Shown here: one piece after another, positions 1-7,763 of the stretch
Position numbering within the stretch: the first letter of the stretch is position 1
Layout: each line of letters starts with the position of its first letter
From: Candidatus Gastranaerophilales bacterium
GTDB lineage: Bacteria > Cyanobacteriota > Vampirovibrionia > Gastranaerophilales > Gastranaerophilaceae
Assembly: GCA_944326615.1 (NCBI GenBank)
Contig: CALVEO010000001.1
Span: forward strand, 1-64,000
Length of the DNA: 64,000 nt
Reading direction: 5' to 3'
Translations under genes and position numbers: made by a program
The notes under the pieces: model-generated
Told to the model about the DNA's origin: nothing
The model's database searches: none
Seen by the model: the letters and a program-made list of their open reading frames with translations, nothing else

Positions 1-626
1 TAGCTTAGCTTTTCTGTTATATCTTTAACAGCAGATTCGGTAATTACAACAGAATCAGCTTCCAGTAAATCTTTTACATTAAGGTTTGAAGGTAAAATGA
101 TTTTTACGCTCGGGATGTTTCTAGCTGAAAGTTCTAAATTTTTGTTTTCTTCTGCTTTAACATCTGCAACGATTAAAATTTTACCTGTAACTTTCAATGA
201 TTTTAATGCACTTACCATTAATTTTGTTTTAGGTTCTGCGATTGCTGAGAAATCTTTTACAACAACCATTTGTTCACTTCTTGCTGACAATGCTGATTTG
301 ATAGCTAATTGTCTTGCTTTTTGCGGCATATTGAATGCATAGCTTCTCGGTTTTGGTCCGAAGATTACGCCGCCGCCTGCAAACAATGGTGAGCGCAGAG
401 AGCCTGCTCTTGCTCTGCCTGTACCTTTTTGTTTCCAGGGTTTTTTACCGCCGCCGGATACTTCTGCTCTTGTTTTAGCGCAAGCTGAACCTTGACGTGC
501 ATTGTTTAATTGTCTTCTTAATGCAAGGTGCATTACATGAATATTAGGTTCTACACCGAATACGTTTTCATTCAATGTAATTTCGCCTAATTTTTCACCT
601 GTTGTACTTAATATTTCTTTTGACAT
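1..626 (-). CDS. rplD: 50S ribosomal protein L4 (3' end at window edge)
   Basis: Ribosomal protein L4 binds 23S rRNA and lines the peptide exit tunnel; in many bacteria it also represses its own operon. Reading from the ATG at 626 the protein starts MSKEILSTTGEKLGEITL and carries the L4 core GGGKKPWKQKGTGRARAGS, the loop that reaches into the tunnel. A total of 208 codons are visible and the next codon begins TA, so the stop probably falls right at the window edge, since family members are about 205-210 residues. It follows rplC in the usual S10 operon order, but with a 311-bp spacer instead of the normal few bases. Confidence 0.93.
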   Translation of the reverse strand, partial: MSKEILSTTGEKLGEITLNENVFGVEPNIHVMHLALRRQLNNARQGSACAKTRAEVSGGGKKPWKQKGTGRARAGSLRSPLFAGGGVIFGPKPRSYAFNMPQKARQLAIKSALSARSEQMVVVKDFSAIAEPKTKLMVSALKSLKVTGKILIVADVKAEENKNLELSARNIPSVKIILPSNLNVKDLLEADSVVITESAVKDITEKLS

Positions 627-937
627 TTTTGTTTTTCCTTTATTCTTATCTTTTACTGCTTACCCCTTTCCGTTGCATTGCTTAGTTCGCGTTAAACGGA
701 ACCGTTCACATTCAAATCGAAAAACGCGGTTTTCGATTATGAATGTTCAATTTTCAAAATGCTACGCATTTTTCATTCCTTTGCCCGCTTGGTTTTATAT
801 GGCAAGTCAGGATTTTTAAAACTTGTTCTGTTTATAATGTACTGTTGGTGAGACCCCTCACCCGAAATTCTAAAACTCATTTCATTCGTTAAGAATTTCT
901 CCCTCTCCCGCAAAGGGCGAGAGGGGAAGTTAAATAA
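627..937 (-). repeat. repeat-filled spacer between rplC and rplD
   Basis: No gene is seen here. The stretch holds an inverted repeat at 709-745 (arms CATTCAAATCGAAAA and TTTTCGATTATGAATG, one mismatch), a small hairpin at about 757-774 (AAAATGC/GCATTTT), and at 843-932 a palindromic GC-richer element of a family seen elsewhere in the window: CCGAAATTCT...AAGAATTTC, then CCCTCTCCCGC and GCGAGAGGGG. Such an insertion within a ribosomal operon is unusual. I see no U-tract that would make either hairpin a terminator. Confidence 0.7.
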
Positions 938-1573
938 TTAGTTCCACTTAGTTCTTGTCGGAACTATTGTAACTAATCTGCCTTCACAGCCCGGTACTGA
1001 ACCTTTAATTAATACTAAGCTGTTTGCTGCATCGACTTTAACTAATTTCAATTTAGTTATTGTAACTCTTTCGTTACCCATGTTACCGGCCATTCTTTTG
1101 CCTTTGATAACACGTGAAGGAGTAGTACCTGCGCCTATTGAACCAGGTTCTCTGTGGTTTTTAGAACCATGTCCCATAGGTCCTCTTGAAAAGTTCCATC
1201 TCTTTACTGTACCCTGGAATCCTTTACCTATTGATTTTCCTGTAACATCTACTTTTTCAACGTTATCAAGAACTGATAATTCAATCTTGTCGCCTACTTT
1301 GTAGTCAGACGGGTTATCAACTCTGAATTCCTGAAGGTGTCTGAAATTTTCAAGATTATTTTTCTTAAAGTGGCCGATTTCTGCTTTAGTTAAGTGTTTT
1401 TCCTTTGCAGAAATTGTTCCTACCTGAATTGCGTTGTAGCCGTCAGTTTCAACTGTTTTTACCTGAGTAACAACAATCGGATCAACTTTAATTACGGTTA
1501 CGGGAATTGCCAAACCTTGTTCGTCAAAGATCTGTGTCATTCCAAGTTTTTTACCTATTACACCTAGTGTCAT
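938..1573 (-). CDS. rplC: 50S ribosomal protein L3
   Basis: L3 binds 23S rRNA near the peptidyl transferase centre and starts 50S assembly. The sequence begins MTLGVIGKKLGMTQIFDEQG and includes the family motif KRWNFSRGPMGHGSKNHREP and the GNMGNERVTI segment. An upstream in-frame ATG at 1588 exists, but the ATG at 1573 has AAAGG five bases before it and matches the usual family start, so I use 1573 (211 residues, a normal L3 length). It sits between rpsJ and rplD in standard order, separated from rpsJ by a long spacer. Confidence 0.96.
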   Translation of the reverse strand: MTLGVIGKKLGMTQIFDEQGLAIPVTVIKVDPIVVTQVKTVETDGYNAIQVGTISAKEKHLTKAEIGHFKKNNLENFRHLQEFRVDNPSDYKVGDKIELSVLDNVEKVDVTGKSIGKGFQGTVKRWNFSRGPMGHGSKNHREPGSIGAGTTPSRVIKGKRMAGNMGNERVTITKLKLVKVDAANSLVLIKGSVPGCEGRLVTIVPTRTKWN

Positions 1574-1896
1574 ATTCTTACCTTTCATTTTTCCTGGATT
1601 ATTCGCCGTTCAAAACGTTCATTCTATTTCGTAATTTTAACAAATTACTGCATTTCATCACGTCTTTCACCTTGACGAGTTTTACCTGCCGGTTTTCACT
1701 CTTGCGAAAATCCGCTTCTCTTGCGAGCGCTACGTCTTGCTAATCTTTACCTAATTCGAGGACTTACACCTCACAGCCTTTTGGCTGTTCCGTTCTGGAG
1801 AATTTTATAAAGGCTGTTCCCTTATATTTTTACCCCTGAGCGGTTGTAGTTCACATTACATGCATAATGCTTATTTAATTTTCAAAAGGTTAAATA
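1574..1896 (-). other. long spacer between rpsJ and rplC
   Basis: This 323-bp stretch has no convincing ORF. On the transcribed (minus) strand it contains a short hairpin, ACAGCC-AAAA-GGCTGT (about 1780-1795), followed by GAGGTGTAAGTCCTCG, which can also fold. Ribosomal genes are normally almost contiguous here. It could be a structured mRNA element for ribosomal-protein autoregulation or simply an insertion; the sequence alone does not decide. Confidence 0.4.
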
Positions 1897-2214
1897 TTAA
1901 AGTTTAACTTCAATATCAACGCCTGCAGGAAGATCTAATCTTCCCAATTCTTCAACTGTCTGTTGAGTAGGTTCGTATATATCAATAATACGTTTATGAG
2001 TTCTCATTTCAAAATGTTCACGGGATTTTTTATCAACGTGGGGTGAACGCAAAACGCAATATATACGTCTTTTTGTAGGTAAAGGAATAGGTCCGGCTAC
2101 TTTAGCGTCTGTTCTTTTTGCTGTTTCTACGATTTTGTCTGAAGATACGTCAATTAATTTATGATCATAAGCTTTCAAACAAACTCTGATACGTTGTCTA
2201 GTTGTGGTTGCCAT
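1897..2214 (-). CDS. rpsJ: 30S ribosomal protein S10
   Basis: S10 is a 30S head protein and also the NusE antitermination factor. The sequence [19 protein letters not shown], the [20 protein letters not shown] segment and the [11 protein letters not shown] segment are diagnostic. Two ATGs lie six bases apart. GGA directly abuts the first (2220) but sits at a normal distance from the second (2214), which also gives the usual family start, hence 105 residues. It is the first gene of this S10 operon; a promoter lies about 100 bp upstream. Confidence 0.96.
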   Translation of the reverse strand: MATTTRQRIRVCLKAYDHKLIDVSSDKIVETAKRTDAKVAGPIPLPTKRRIYCVLRSPHVDKKSREHFEMRTHKRIIDIYEPTQQTVEELGRLDLPAGVDIEVKL

Positions 2215-2313
2215 TTGCATTCCTTTTTCTTTTTTTATTGTAATACACTGCCTGAAACTGCTATTCTACAAATATTTCGGATATTGGTAAATACATTAAT
2301 TCCAAGCATATCA

Positions 2314-2342
2314 ATGGTAAAACAAACAAATCCGACTGTCAA
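2314..2342 (-). promoter_or_regulatory. sigma-70-type promoter for the S10 operon
   Basis: On the minus strand TTGACA (2337-2342) is followed by a 17-bp spacer and TACCAT (2314-2319), about 100 bp upstream of rpsJ. The -35 is consensus and the -10 is weaker. It overlaps the region just past the pilin gene stop (2376). Confidence 0.5.
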
Positions 2343-2375
2343 CAGGAAAATTATTAAATTGTTTAGATTTGTAAA

Positions 2376-3059
2376 TCAAAGTTCATTTAAATAATCCATG
2401 TTGCCAAATGTAAGAATATAGCTTCCTGTGGCGTTGGGATTATGTGCCATGTCACTCCAATCAGAAACGGGCAATCCTTTAAGTCCATTTTTTATGATAT
2501 AAAAGTTAAAGATATCTTTTCCTACTGTGTTGGGTGGATTTCCCCCGTTTATATCGGTAAATATCAATCCGCATGTATCTTCAATTCCTACATCTGTACT
2601 TTTACAGTAAGAACTGATTGAACTTCTGAGCCATATATAGCTACCATCATTCAGTATAATTTTGTAGTAAGCAGTATCAGTATCGTAGTTGTTACCTTTA
2701 CCGCCAATAAGATTATTAACCCCGTCTGTATAGCCTAGACATCCTGAAGCAGTACCGCAGTCTTTTGATATTGATAAATAAGGTTTTATATAGCCCATAA
2801 GTTTTTCTGCGCTATTTTTTGTCATTCCATCCGGCACATCCCATTCATCAAGATAACCGTTATCATTTATTGCCAAAAGTATTGCCTGATTTACAACAGA
2901 GTAAAATTTTTTTACCTTAGCAACTGTTACCTGTTCTTTATGTTTTTCAACTAACGTTGGCATTGTCATAGCCGCAACAACCCCTATAATCCCGAGTGTT
3001 ATCAATACTTCTGCAAGCGTAAAGCCATTGTAGTGCAAATATTTGTTGTTTCTTTCCAT
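2376..3059 (-). CDS. type IV pilin-like protein (prepilin-type N-terminus)
   Basis: A secreted pilin or pseudopilin of 227 residues. The leader MERNNKYLHYNG is followed by FTLAEVLITLG: glycine at -1, phenylalanine at +1 and glutamate at +5 are the classic prepilin peptidase pattern, and the next hydrophobic stretch is the assembly helix. ORFs extend upstream, but the ATG at 3059 has AAAGGA seven bases before it and gives a normal short leader, so it is chosen. The C-terminal half contains cysteines and a KDIFNFYIIKNGL-type segment related to the other pilins here, but it lacks the terminal W-K...DYP signature they share. It faces a divergent XRE regulator gene across an inverted repeat. Exact role (fibre subunit, minor pilin, adhesin tip) is unknown. 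Confidence 0.88.
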   Translation of the reverse strand: MERNNKYLHYNGFTLAEVLITLGIIGVVAAMTMPTLVEKHKEQVTVAKVKKFYSVVNQAILLAINDNGYLDEWDVPDGMTKNSAEKLMGYIKPYLSISKDCGTASGCLGYTDGVNNLIGGKGNNYDTDTAYYKIILNDGSYIWLRSSISSYCKSTDVGIEDTCGLIFTDINGGNPPNTVGKDIFNFYIIKNGLKGLPVSDWSDMAHNPNATGSYILTFGNMDYLNEL

Positions 3060-3069
3060 AAAATTTCCT

Positions 3070-3140
3070 TTCATAAAAAAATGGGTTATGACATGCTCCA
3101 TTTTTATGAACATTATATGGGAAGATGTTATTGATGTCAA
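3070..3140 (-). promoter_or_regulatory. pilin promoter with operator-like inverted repeat
   Basis: On the minus strand TTGACA (3135-3140), a 17-bp spacer and TATAAT (3112-3117) form a fully consensus sigma-70 promoter for the pilin gene. Just downstream, covering the predicted start of transcription, is an inverted repeat at 3070-3110: TTCATAAAAAAATGG and CCATTTTTATGAA (identical arms apart from two extra A). The -35 box overlaps the start of the divergent XRE gene. The arrangement suits repression by that regulator; this is inference. Confidence 0.6.
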
Positions 3141-3352
3141 CACACGCAGAAAAATTAAAGCTTTTAGGACAGCAAATAAAAAAACTGAGAAAATCAAGAA
3201 AGATTTCCCAGTTAAATTTATCTGTAAAACTTGGTATAACAAGAGAACATCTTTCCAAAATTGAGCGTGGAGCAGCTTATCCAAGTGTGAAAATTTTGTT
3301 TGATATAATTGACCTTCTTAATGCTGAATTTAAAGATATTGCAAATTTCTAA
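3134..3352 (+). CDS. small XRE-family HTH regulator, divergent to the pilin gene
   Basis: A DNA-binding protein of about 72 residues made almost entirely of one Cro/C1-type helix-turn-helix domain: IKKLRKSRKISQLNLSVKLG is helices 1-2, ITREHLSKIERG is the recognition helix region with the family's IERG signature, and YPSVKILFDIIDLL is helices 4-5. There are two candidate starts, ATG at 3125 (GGGAAG directly abutting) and ATG at 3134 (same GGGAAG nine bases away); the second is preferred. It has no dimerisation or effector domain. Divergent placement over the pilin promoter suggests it controls that gene, as with the HTH gene at 56.9 kb. Confidence 0.82.
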   Translation: MSTHAEKLKLLGQQIKKLRKSRKISQLNLSVKLGITREHLSKIERGAAYPSVKILFDIIDLLNAEFKDIANF

Positions 3353-3366
3353 ATATAGACATAAGC

Positions 3367-3397
3367 AAAAGAATTGACCTTTATGGTCAATTCTTTT
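3367..3397. terminator. bidirectional terminator
   Basis: A 13-bp perfect stem (AAAAGAATTGACC / GGTCAATTCTTTT) with a 5-base loop lies between the convergent XRE gene and minE. A-tracts and T-tracts on both sides allow use in either direction. Confidence 0.8.
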
Positions 3398-3420
3398 AGT
3401 TGTATTTTTATTAATTTTTT

Positions 3421-3882
3421 TTATTCTTCGTCGTCTTTATCAATGTCGTCTTCAATTTCTTCTTCATCATAGTTGACAAAATCAGCATCATCTGAGCTTT
3501 TTTCTTCTAATTCTTCTTTTGTTTCCTCTGAAGTTTCATCAGATTCTTCTTCTGATTTCTTATCTTCAGCTTCAAGAGCAGCTTTGATTTCATCTTCGTC
3601 TTTTGCTCTGATGACAGGGATAGAAAGCATTAATGCAACCTGGTCTCCGTCTTGTTCAAGGTTAAGCTCAAGAGCTTCTTTATCCATTTCAACATATTTG
3701 GAGAGCAGATCAACCATTTCGCGTCTCATACGTTCCATTAGTTCAGGTGTAAGATTTGTTCTGTCCTGCATTAGAACAACACGTAATCTATTGCAGGCGG
3801 TATCTTTAGATGATTCTTCCTGTTCTTTATCTGTCTGGCGGAAAAAACCTAAGACTTTATTGTATAAATTTGCTAATAACAT
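3421..3882 (-). CDS. minE: cell division topological specificity factor MinE
   Basis: MinE displaces MinD from the membrane and drives Min oscillation so that FtsZ rings form at mid-cell. The ATG at 3882 (SD AAGGAG ten bases upstream, one base after the minD stop) gives MLLANLYNKVLGFF, the amphipathic membrane-targeting and MinD-binding start, then ACNRLRVVLMQDRTNLTPE and the C-terminal topological domain to about residue 95. A TTG further upstream is not needed. The protein is about 153 residues against the usual 85-100: the last 55-60 residues are a low-complexity Glu/Asp/Ser tail (EEESDETSEETKEELEEKSS and more). The tail's role is unknown. Confidence 0.93.
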   Translation of the reverse strand: MLLANLYNKVLGFFRQTDKEQEESSKDTACNRLRVVLMQDRTNLTPELMERMRREMVDLLSKYVEMDKEALELNLEQDGDQVALMLSIPVIRAKDEDEIKAALEAEDKKSEEESDETSEETKEELEEKSSDDADFVNYDEEEIEDDIDKDDEE

Positions 3883-3883
3883 C

Positions 3884-4702
3884 TTATGCTTTCTCCTTTC
3901 CAATAAGTCCGGAGAAGAATTTTTTCATCTTAGCCATTACGCCCTGAGGTTCTTCAAGATCTAAAAACGGAACATCTTCGCCTATAATTCTTCTTGCAAC
4001 ATTGTTGTAAGCTTTGCCGGCAAGGGATTTTTCATCGTTAACAATGGGTTCGCCTTTGTTAGTAGATGTGATTATGCCTGTATCTTCTGGAATTATACCT
4101 ATCAAGTCTGCTGAAAGTATTTCAACAACGTCATCTACGCTCATCATATCATTTGTTTTGATAAGATTCGGGCGGACTCTGTTTAGCAATAATTTATAAG
4201 ATTTAATTTCTTCTTTAGCTTCCAAAAGTCCGATAATTCTATCAGCATCACGAACGGCTGACATTTCAGGTGTTGTAACAACAATCGCTTCAGAAGCTCC
4301 GGCCACTGCATTTTGAAATCCCTGTTCAATACCTGCGGGGCAGTCAATAAGAATAAAATCAAAATCTTTTTTTAATTGTTCACATATCTCTTTTAATTGC
4401 TCTTCTGTTACAGCAGTTTTATCACGTGTCTGCGCTGCTGCAAGAAGACACAGGTTTGGATTTTTTTTATCTTTAACTAAAGCCTGTTTAAGTTTGCATC
4501 GTTCTTCTACAACATCTACAATCGTATAAACTATTCTGTTTTCCAATCCTAGCAATAAATCTAAATTTCTTAATCCCAGATCGGTGTCAATCATTACAAC
4601 TTTCTTGCCGGCTCTGGCAAGGGCTGTTCCGATATTGGCATTAGTTGTAGTTTTGCCTACACCGCCTTTTCCGGATGTTATTACGATAACTCTACCGCTC
4701 AT
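3884..4702 (-). CDS. minD: septum site-determining ATPase MinD
   Basis: MinD is a membrane-cycling ATPase that recruits MinC to inhibit FtsZ polymerisation and is released by MinE. The deviant Walker A motif GKGGVGKTT is at residues 11-19 with its signature lysine, the second motif is DTDLGLRNLD, and DFILIDCPAGIEQGF is the Walker B region. The C-terminus MAKMKKFFSGLIGKEKA is the expected amphipathic membrane-targeting helix. At 272 residues it is full length. It lies between minC (12-bp gap) and minE (1-bp gap), clearly one operon. Confidence 0.97.
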   Translation of the reverse strand: MSGRVIVITSGKGGVGKTTTNANIGTALARAGKKVVMIDTDLGLRNLDLLLGLENRIVYTIVDVVEERCKLKQALVKDKKNPNLCLLAAAQTRDKTAVTEEQLKEICEQLKKDFDFILIDCPAGIEQGFQNAVAGASEAIVVTTPEMSAVRDADRIIGLLEAKEEIKSYKLLLNRVRPNLIKTNDMMSVDDVVEILSADLIGIIPEDTGIITSTNKGEPIVNDEKSLAGKAYNNVARRIIGEDVPFLDLEEPQGVMAKMKKFFSGLIGKEKA

Positions 4703-4714
4703 TATTTCTCCTTT

Positions 4715-5797
4715 TTATGATTCGTGTATTTTGCGTATAATTATTTGTTTCTTGTATATACAGGCTTCTTCGGGAATAAATGTATCGGTTTTTTGAATAT
4801 ATGGAATATTAATATTATCCGGACGTCTTGCAAAAGTATCAGCTATTCTTAATTGAATTGCATTCATTTTTAATGCCCGGATTTTTGCATACCTGTTTCC
4901 GGCAGAACCGGCATGGGCTATTCCTCCTAAAATTCCCCAGATAGTAATATCGCCTTTGGCAATAATCTCAGAGCCCGGATTAGCATCTCCGATAATCACA
5001 ATATTTCCTTCTGAGGTTATACTCTGTCCCGAACGTAATGTCCTTTGGATATACAATGTGGGAAGTTTCTCGGTTTCTCTCAATGATTTTCTTAAATCAT
5101 CAAGATTGTAGTCTATATCTTCAATATCTTCCCCTTCAATTTTGTTTGCGTTTTCAAGTTTGCTGTTAAAATCTTTTAATTCTTCTGCAGGGTTGAAATC
5201 TTGAGTTTCTGTCGGCGCGGAAGATTTTAAGGTAATTTCATTATTATCGGTTTTAAAATTTGTTTTTTGAGGTTCAACAAGAGATGTATCAATAGTTTCC
5301 ATTTGATTTTCAGATACAGCCGGTTTACTGCTTATTTCGTCAAGCGGTTTAACCGGATCTGCTGGAGCATCTTTTTGTAATTTTTTCAAATCTTCTTCCT
5401 GTGCGAAAGTTTTGATTTCTGTGTTTTCATCTCCAAAAATTTTATCTAAAGCTCTTTCCAGCTCCTGATTAACTTTTTCCTGATCAGCGTTAAACTCAGG
5501 CATGGGAACTTTATTTTCTAGTTCTGAAACTTTTATATCAAGTTCCTCTGCAGATTTTACTGTGTAATCTGAAGCTGTGGTAATAAATTCAATTTCGGAA
5601 TTCATTGATTCTACAAGAGCTTTGATACTTGTAAGTTCGGTTGTTGTCAAATCTACAGAGCCAAGTTTCAGGCAGACTTTTTTTCTCTGTGCGTCAGGCA
5701 GATCTAAAATTCTGCTCAGTTCATAAATAATTTCAGATGTTTTGTGAGCATTGCTTACATCGACTATAAATCCGTTTTCAATGTATCCCTTATCCAT
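4715..5797 (-). CDS. minC: septum formation inhibitor MinC
   Basis: MinC blocks FtsZ assembly when bound to MinD. The C-terminal domain is clear: LYIQRTLRSGQSITSEGNIV, GDANPGSEIIAKGDITIWG and LGGIAHAG, the beta-helical MinD-binding and dimerisation domain. The N-terminal region (about residues 1-110) fits the FtsZ-inhibiting domain by position. Between them is a roughly 150-residue acidic, Lys/Pro/Glu-rich linker that is longer than in E. coli MinC (about 230 residues in total against 360 here). The start at 5797 has GGAAAGG seven bases upstream; the longer ORF to 5863 has no such site. Confidence 0.9.
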   Translation of the reverse strand: MDKGYIENGFIVDVSNAHKTSEIIYELSRILDLPDAQRKKVCLKLGSVDLTTTELTSIKALVESMNSEIEFITTASDYTVKSAEELDIKVSELENKVPMPEFNADQEKVNQELERALDKIFGDENTEIKTFAQEEDLKKLQKDAPADPVKPLDEISSKPAVSENQMETIDTSLVEPQKTNFKTDNNEITLKSSAPTETQDFNPAEELKDFNSKLENANKIEGEDIEDIDYNLDDLRKSLRETEKLPTLYIQRTLRSGQSITSEGNIVIIGDANPGSEIIAKGDITIWGILGGIAHAGSAGNRYAKIRALKMNAIQLRIADTFARRPDNINIPYIQKTDTFIPEEACIYKKQIIIRKIHES

Positions 5798-5880
5798 ATT
5801 AAAGCCTTTCCGCAAATCTGTTATATATTTCATGAACATACATGAAACATTACGGAACATCAATGAAATATTTAGTTTAA

Positions 5881-6675
5881 TTAAGCAACTGTATAATTTT
5901 TGTAACTATTGTAAATTTCATTTACATAATTCTGTGTTTCTCTAAACGGTGGGATTCCGTTGTATTTATCTACATTTCCCGGGCCTGCATTATAAGCTGC
6001 CAGTGCAAGTTTTACATTCCCGTTATATCTGTCAAGCATAGATTTGAGATATCTAACGCCGGCATCAAGATTTTGTTCGGGATCGTAAGGATTTGTTACA
6101 CCAAGATCTTTTGCAGTCGCAGGCATTAACTGCATTAGTCCCTTTGCACCGGCATGTGAACAAGCTTTCGGGTTAAATTTTGATTCTTTATCAATAACTG
6201 CAAGAACGAGTTTTTCATCGACCCCGTATTTTTTTGCTTTTTCCTGTGCAAGAAGCACTATTTCATTTTTACGTAAAACTTTTACTGGTTTGTTAGCAGA
6301 GCCGGTGTTTGTAGAATTGGTTCTTGAGTTATTTTTAGAGATATTAAGAAGTTCTCCAAAAGGTTTAAATATTTGAAAATTTCCGCCTCCGAGTCCTGCT
6401 GTATAAACGCTTGGAGGCAGAGTAAAATCAAACGGATTAGACATAAAAGGCATAGAATAATTCATAACCGGCATAGCTGTAAATATGCTGTTTGCAGACA
6501 TTGTAAGAGGTTGAAACGGGGAAAATATATTAAATTGCGGCGTCATATAATTAAGAAAAGGGTTAGTATAGCCAAAACCTGTGCAAAAAGGATTTAAACC
6601 CCCGAACGGATCTGCAGGCATCGGTATAAAACTATTCATAAATATATTGTTTAATCCCCAGTTATAGATACTCAT
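5881..6675 (-). CDS. lytic transglycosylase, SLT domain
   Basis: Cleaves peptidoglycan between MurNAc and GlcNAc. The C-terminal half is a classic Slt70-type domain: LVLAVIDKESKFNPKACS holds the catalytic glutamate (in DKES), GAKGLMQLMPATAKDLGV is the second motif and LALAAYNAGPGNVDKYNG the third. The first 110 residues are rich in Phe, Pro, Met and Asn with no evident domain and no canonical signal peptide, although several hydrophobic stretches exist. The start codon has AGAGG four bases upstream. It lies 83 bp upstream of minC on the same strand, so it may share the cell-division/envelope operon. Confidence 0.9.
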   Translation of the reverse strand: MSIYNWGLNNIFMNSFIPMPADPFGGLNPFCTGFGYTNPFLNYMTPQFNIFSPFQPLTMSANSIFTAMPVMNYSMPFMSNPFDFTLPPSVYTAGLGGGNFQIFKPFGELLNISKNNSRTNSTNTGSANKPVKVLRKNEIVLLAQEKAKKYGVDEKLVLAVIDKESKFNPKACSHAGAKGLMQLMPATAKDLGVTNPYDPEQNLDAGVRYLKSMLDRYNGNVKLALAAYNAGPGNVDKYNGIPPFRETQNYVNEIYNSYKNYTVA

Positions 6676-6834
6676 TTTTCCTCTGAAAATTTCCCCTTAT
6701 ATATATAAAGTATTGGCCGGAGTCTAAATTGTTATAATTTGAAATTCATGTTAAAAATTGTTAATAAAAAATAACTATTAACTAATGTAAAATTTTATTT
6801 TTATTATATTATTAATCTTAGGGACAGAGAATTT

Positions 6835-7521
6835 ATGATTTTTAACGAAACCAAGACACACGAAATTACCGTAGACGTAGTAATAGTAACGATGAAGAAT
6901 GATGCCTTGCAGGTTTTGCTGGTTAAACGTCTTAATGAACCGTTTAAAGATAAATGGGCTATCCCCGGAGGTTATGTAAGATTATCTGAAAACCTTGATC
7001 AGGCCGCGTTAAGAGTGTTAAAAGAACGTACAAACATTGATAACGTTTATCTTGAACAGTTATATACATTCGGAGATCCTTTAAGACACCCCAACGCCAG
7101 AGTTATAACCTGTGCTTACTTTGCGCTTGTGAGAGCAGAAGATATAAATATCGTACCTACCCCGGAATTGGGCTGGCATAAGATTTCCGATCTTCCGCCT
7201 CTTGCTTTTGACCACAAAGAAATTATTGAATATTCTCTGAAAAGAACCCGCGAAAGATTAGAATTATGCCCCGTTGCTTATCAGCTTTTGAATGAAAAAT
7301 TTACACTGACAGAGATGCAAAAAGCTTATGAGTTGATTATGGGCAAAAAACTGGATAAACGCAATTTCAGAAAGAAAGCTCTTTCTACAGAAGGTTTGAT
7401 TGAATTGGACGAATATACAAAATCTTCATCCAAAAGACCTGCAAGGTTATACACATTCGAAAATATCAAATTAAATTCTAAAAGGGCCCACTTTATTTCT
7501 AAGAAAAAGGAGAAAAAATAA
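6835..7521 (+). CDS. NUDIX-domain transcriptional regulator, NrtR-like
   Basis: The N-terminal half is a NUDIX fold (WAIPGGYVRLSENLDQAA, then LRVLKERTNI) and the C-terminal half (about 145-228) looks like the winged-helix DNA-binding domain of the NrtR family (FRKKALSTEGLIEL and SSSKRPARLYTF). The NUDIX box is degenerate: the catalytic pattern REUXEEXGU reads RVLKERTNI, lacking two of the conserved acidic and glycine residues, as expected of a ligand-sensing regulator rather than a hydrolase. NrtR proteins sense ADP-ribose and control NAD synthesis; nadB-nadC lie elsewhere in this window. It directly abuts secG. Confidence 0.78.
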   Translation: MIFNETKTHEITVDVVIVTMKNDALQVLLVKRLNEPFKDKWAIPGGYVRLSENLDQAALRVLKERTNIDNVYLEQLYTFGDPLRHPNARVITCAYFALVRAEDINIVPTPELGWHKISDLPPLAFDHKEIIEYSLKRTRERLELCPVAYQLLNEKFTLTEMQKAYELIMGKKLDKRNFRKKALSTEGLIELDEYTKSSSKRPARLYTFENIKLNSKRAHFISKKKEKK

Positions 7522-7749
7522 ATGTTATTAAATTTAGTTTGGGCTGTTCAGATTATTTCAGCTTTATTATTGATTGTTTTGATATTATTACATTCCCCGA
7601 AAGGCGATGGTATCGCGGGCATAGGCGGAGCATCTCATGTATTTGCATCGCAAAAAAGTGCAGAGAAAGGATTAAACAAGCTGACTGGAATAATTTCGGC
7701 AATATTTTTGATTTGCACATTCCTTCTGGGCTTCGGAATTATTAAGTAG
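7522..7749 (+). CDS. secG: preprotein translocase subunit SecG
   Basis: Small inner-membrane subunit of the SecYEG channel. Its 75 residues form two transmembrane helices (about 3-24 and 53-73) joined by a cytoplasmic loop with the family motif LLHSPKGDGIAGIGGASHV. It begins right after the stop of the NUDIX regulator, with AAGGAG overlapping that gene's end, so the two are probably co-translated. Confidence 0.93.
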   Translation: MLLNLVWAVQIISALLLIVLILLHSPKGDGIAGIGGASHVFASQKSAEKGLNKLTGIISAIFLICTFLLGFGIIK

Positions 7750-7763
7750 TGAAGGAGTGAAGA

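Noticed and set aside
1080..1304. Plus-strand ORF antisense to rplC, and similar antisense ORFs over minD, atpD, nadB and the AsmA-like gene
   Set aside because: All are shadows of strongly conserved genes with no ribosome-binding site or recognisable product.
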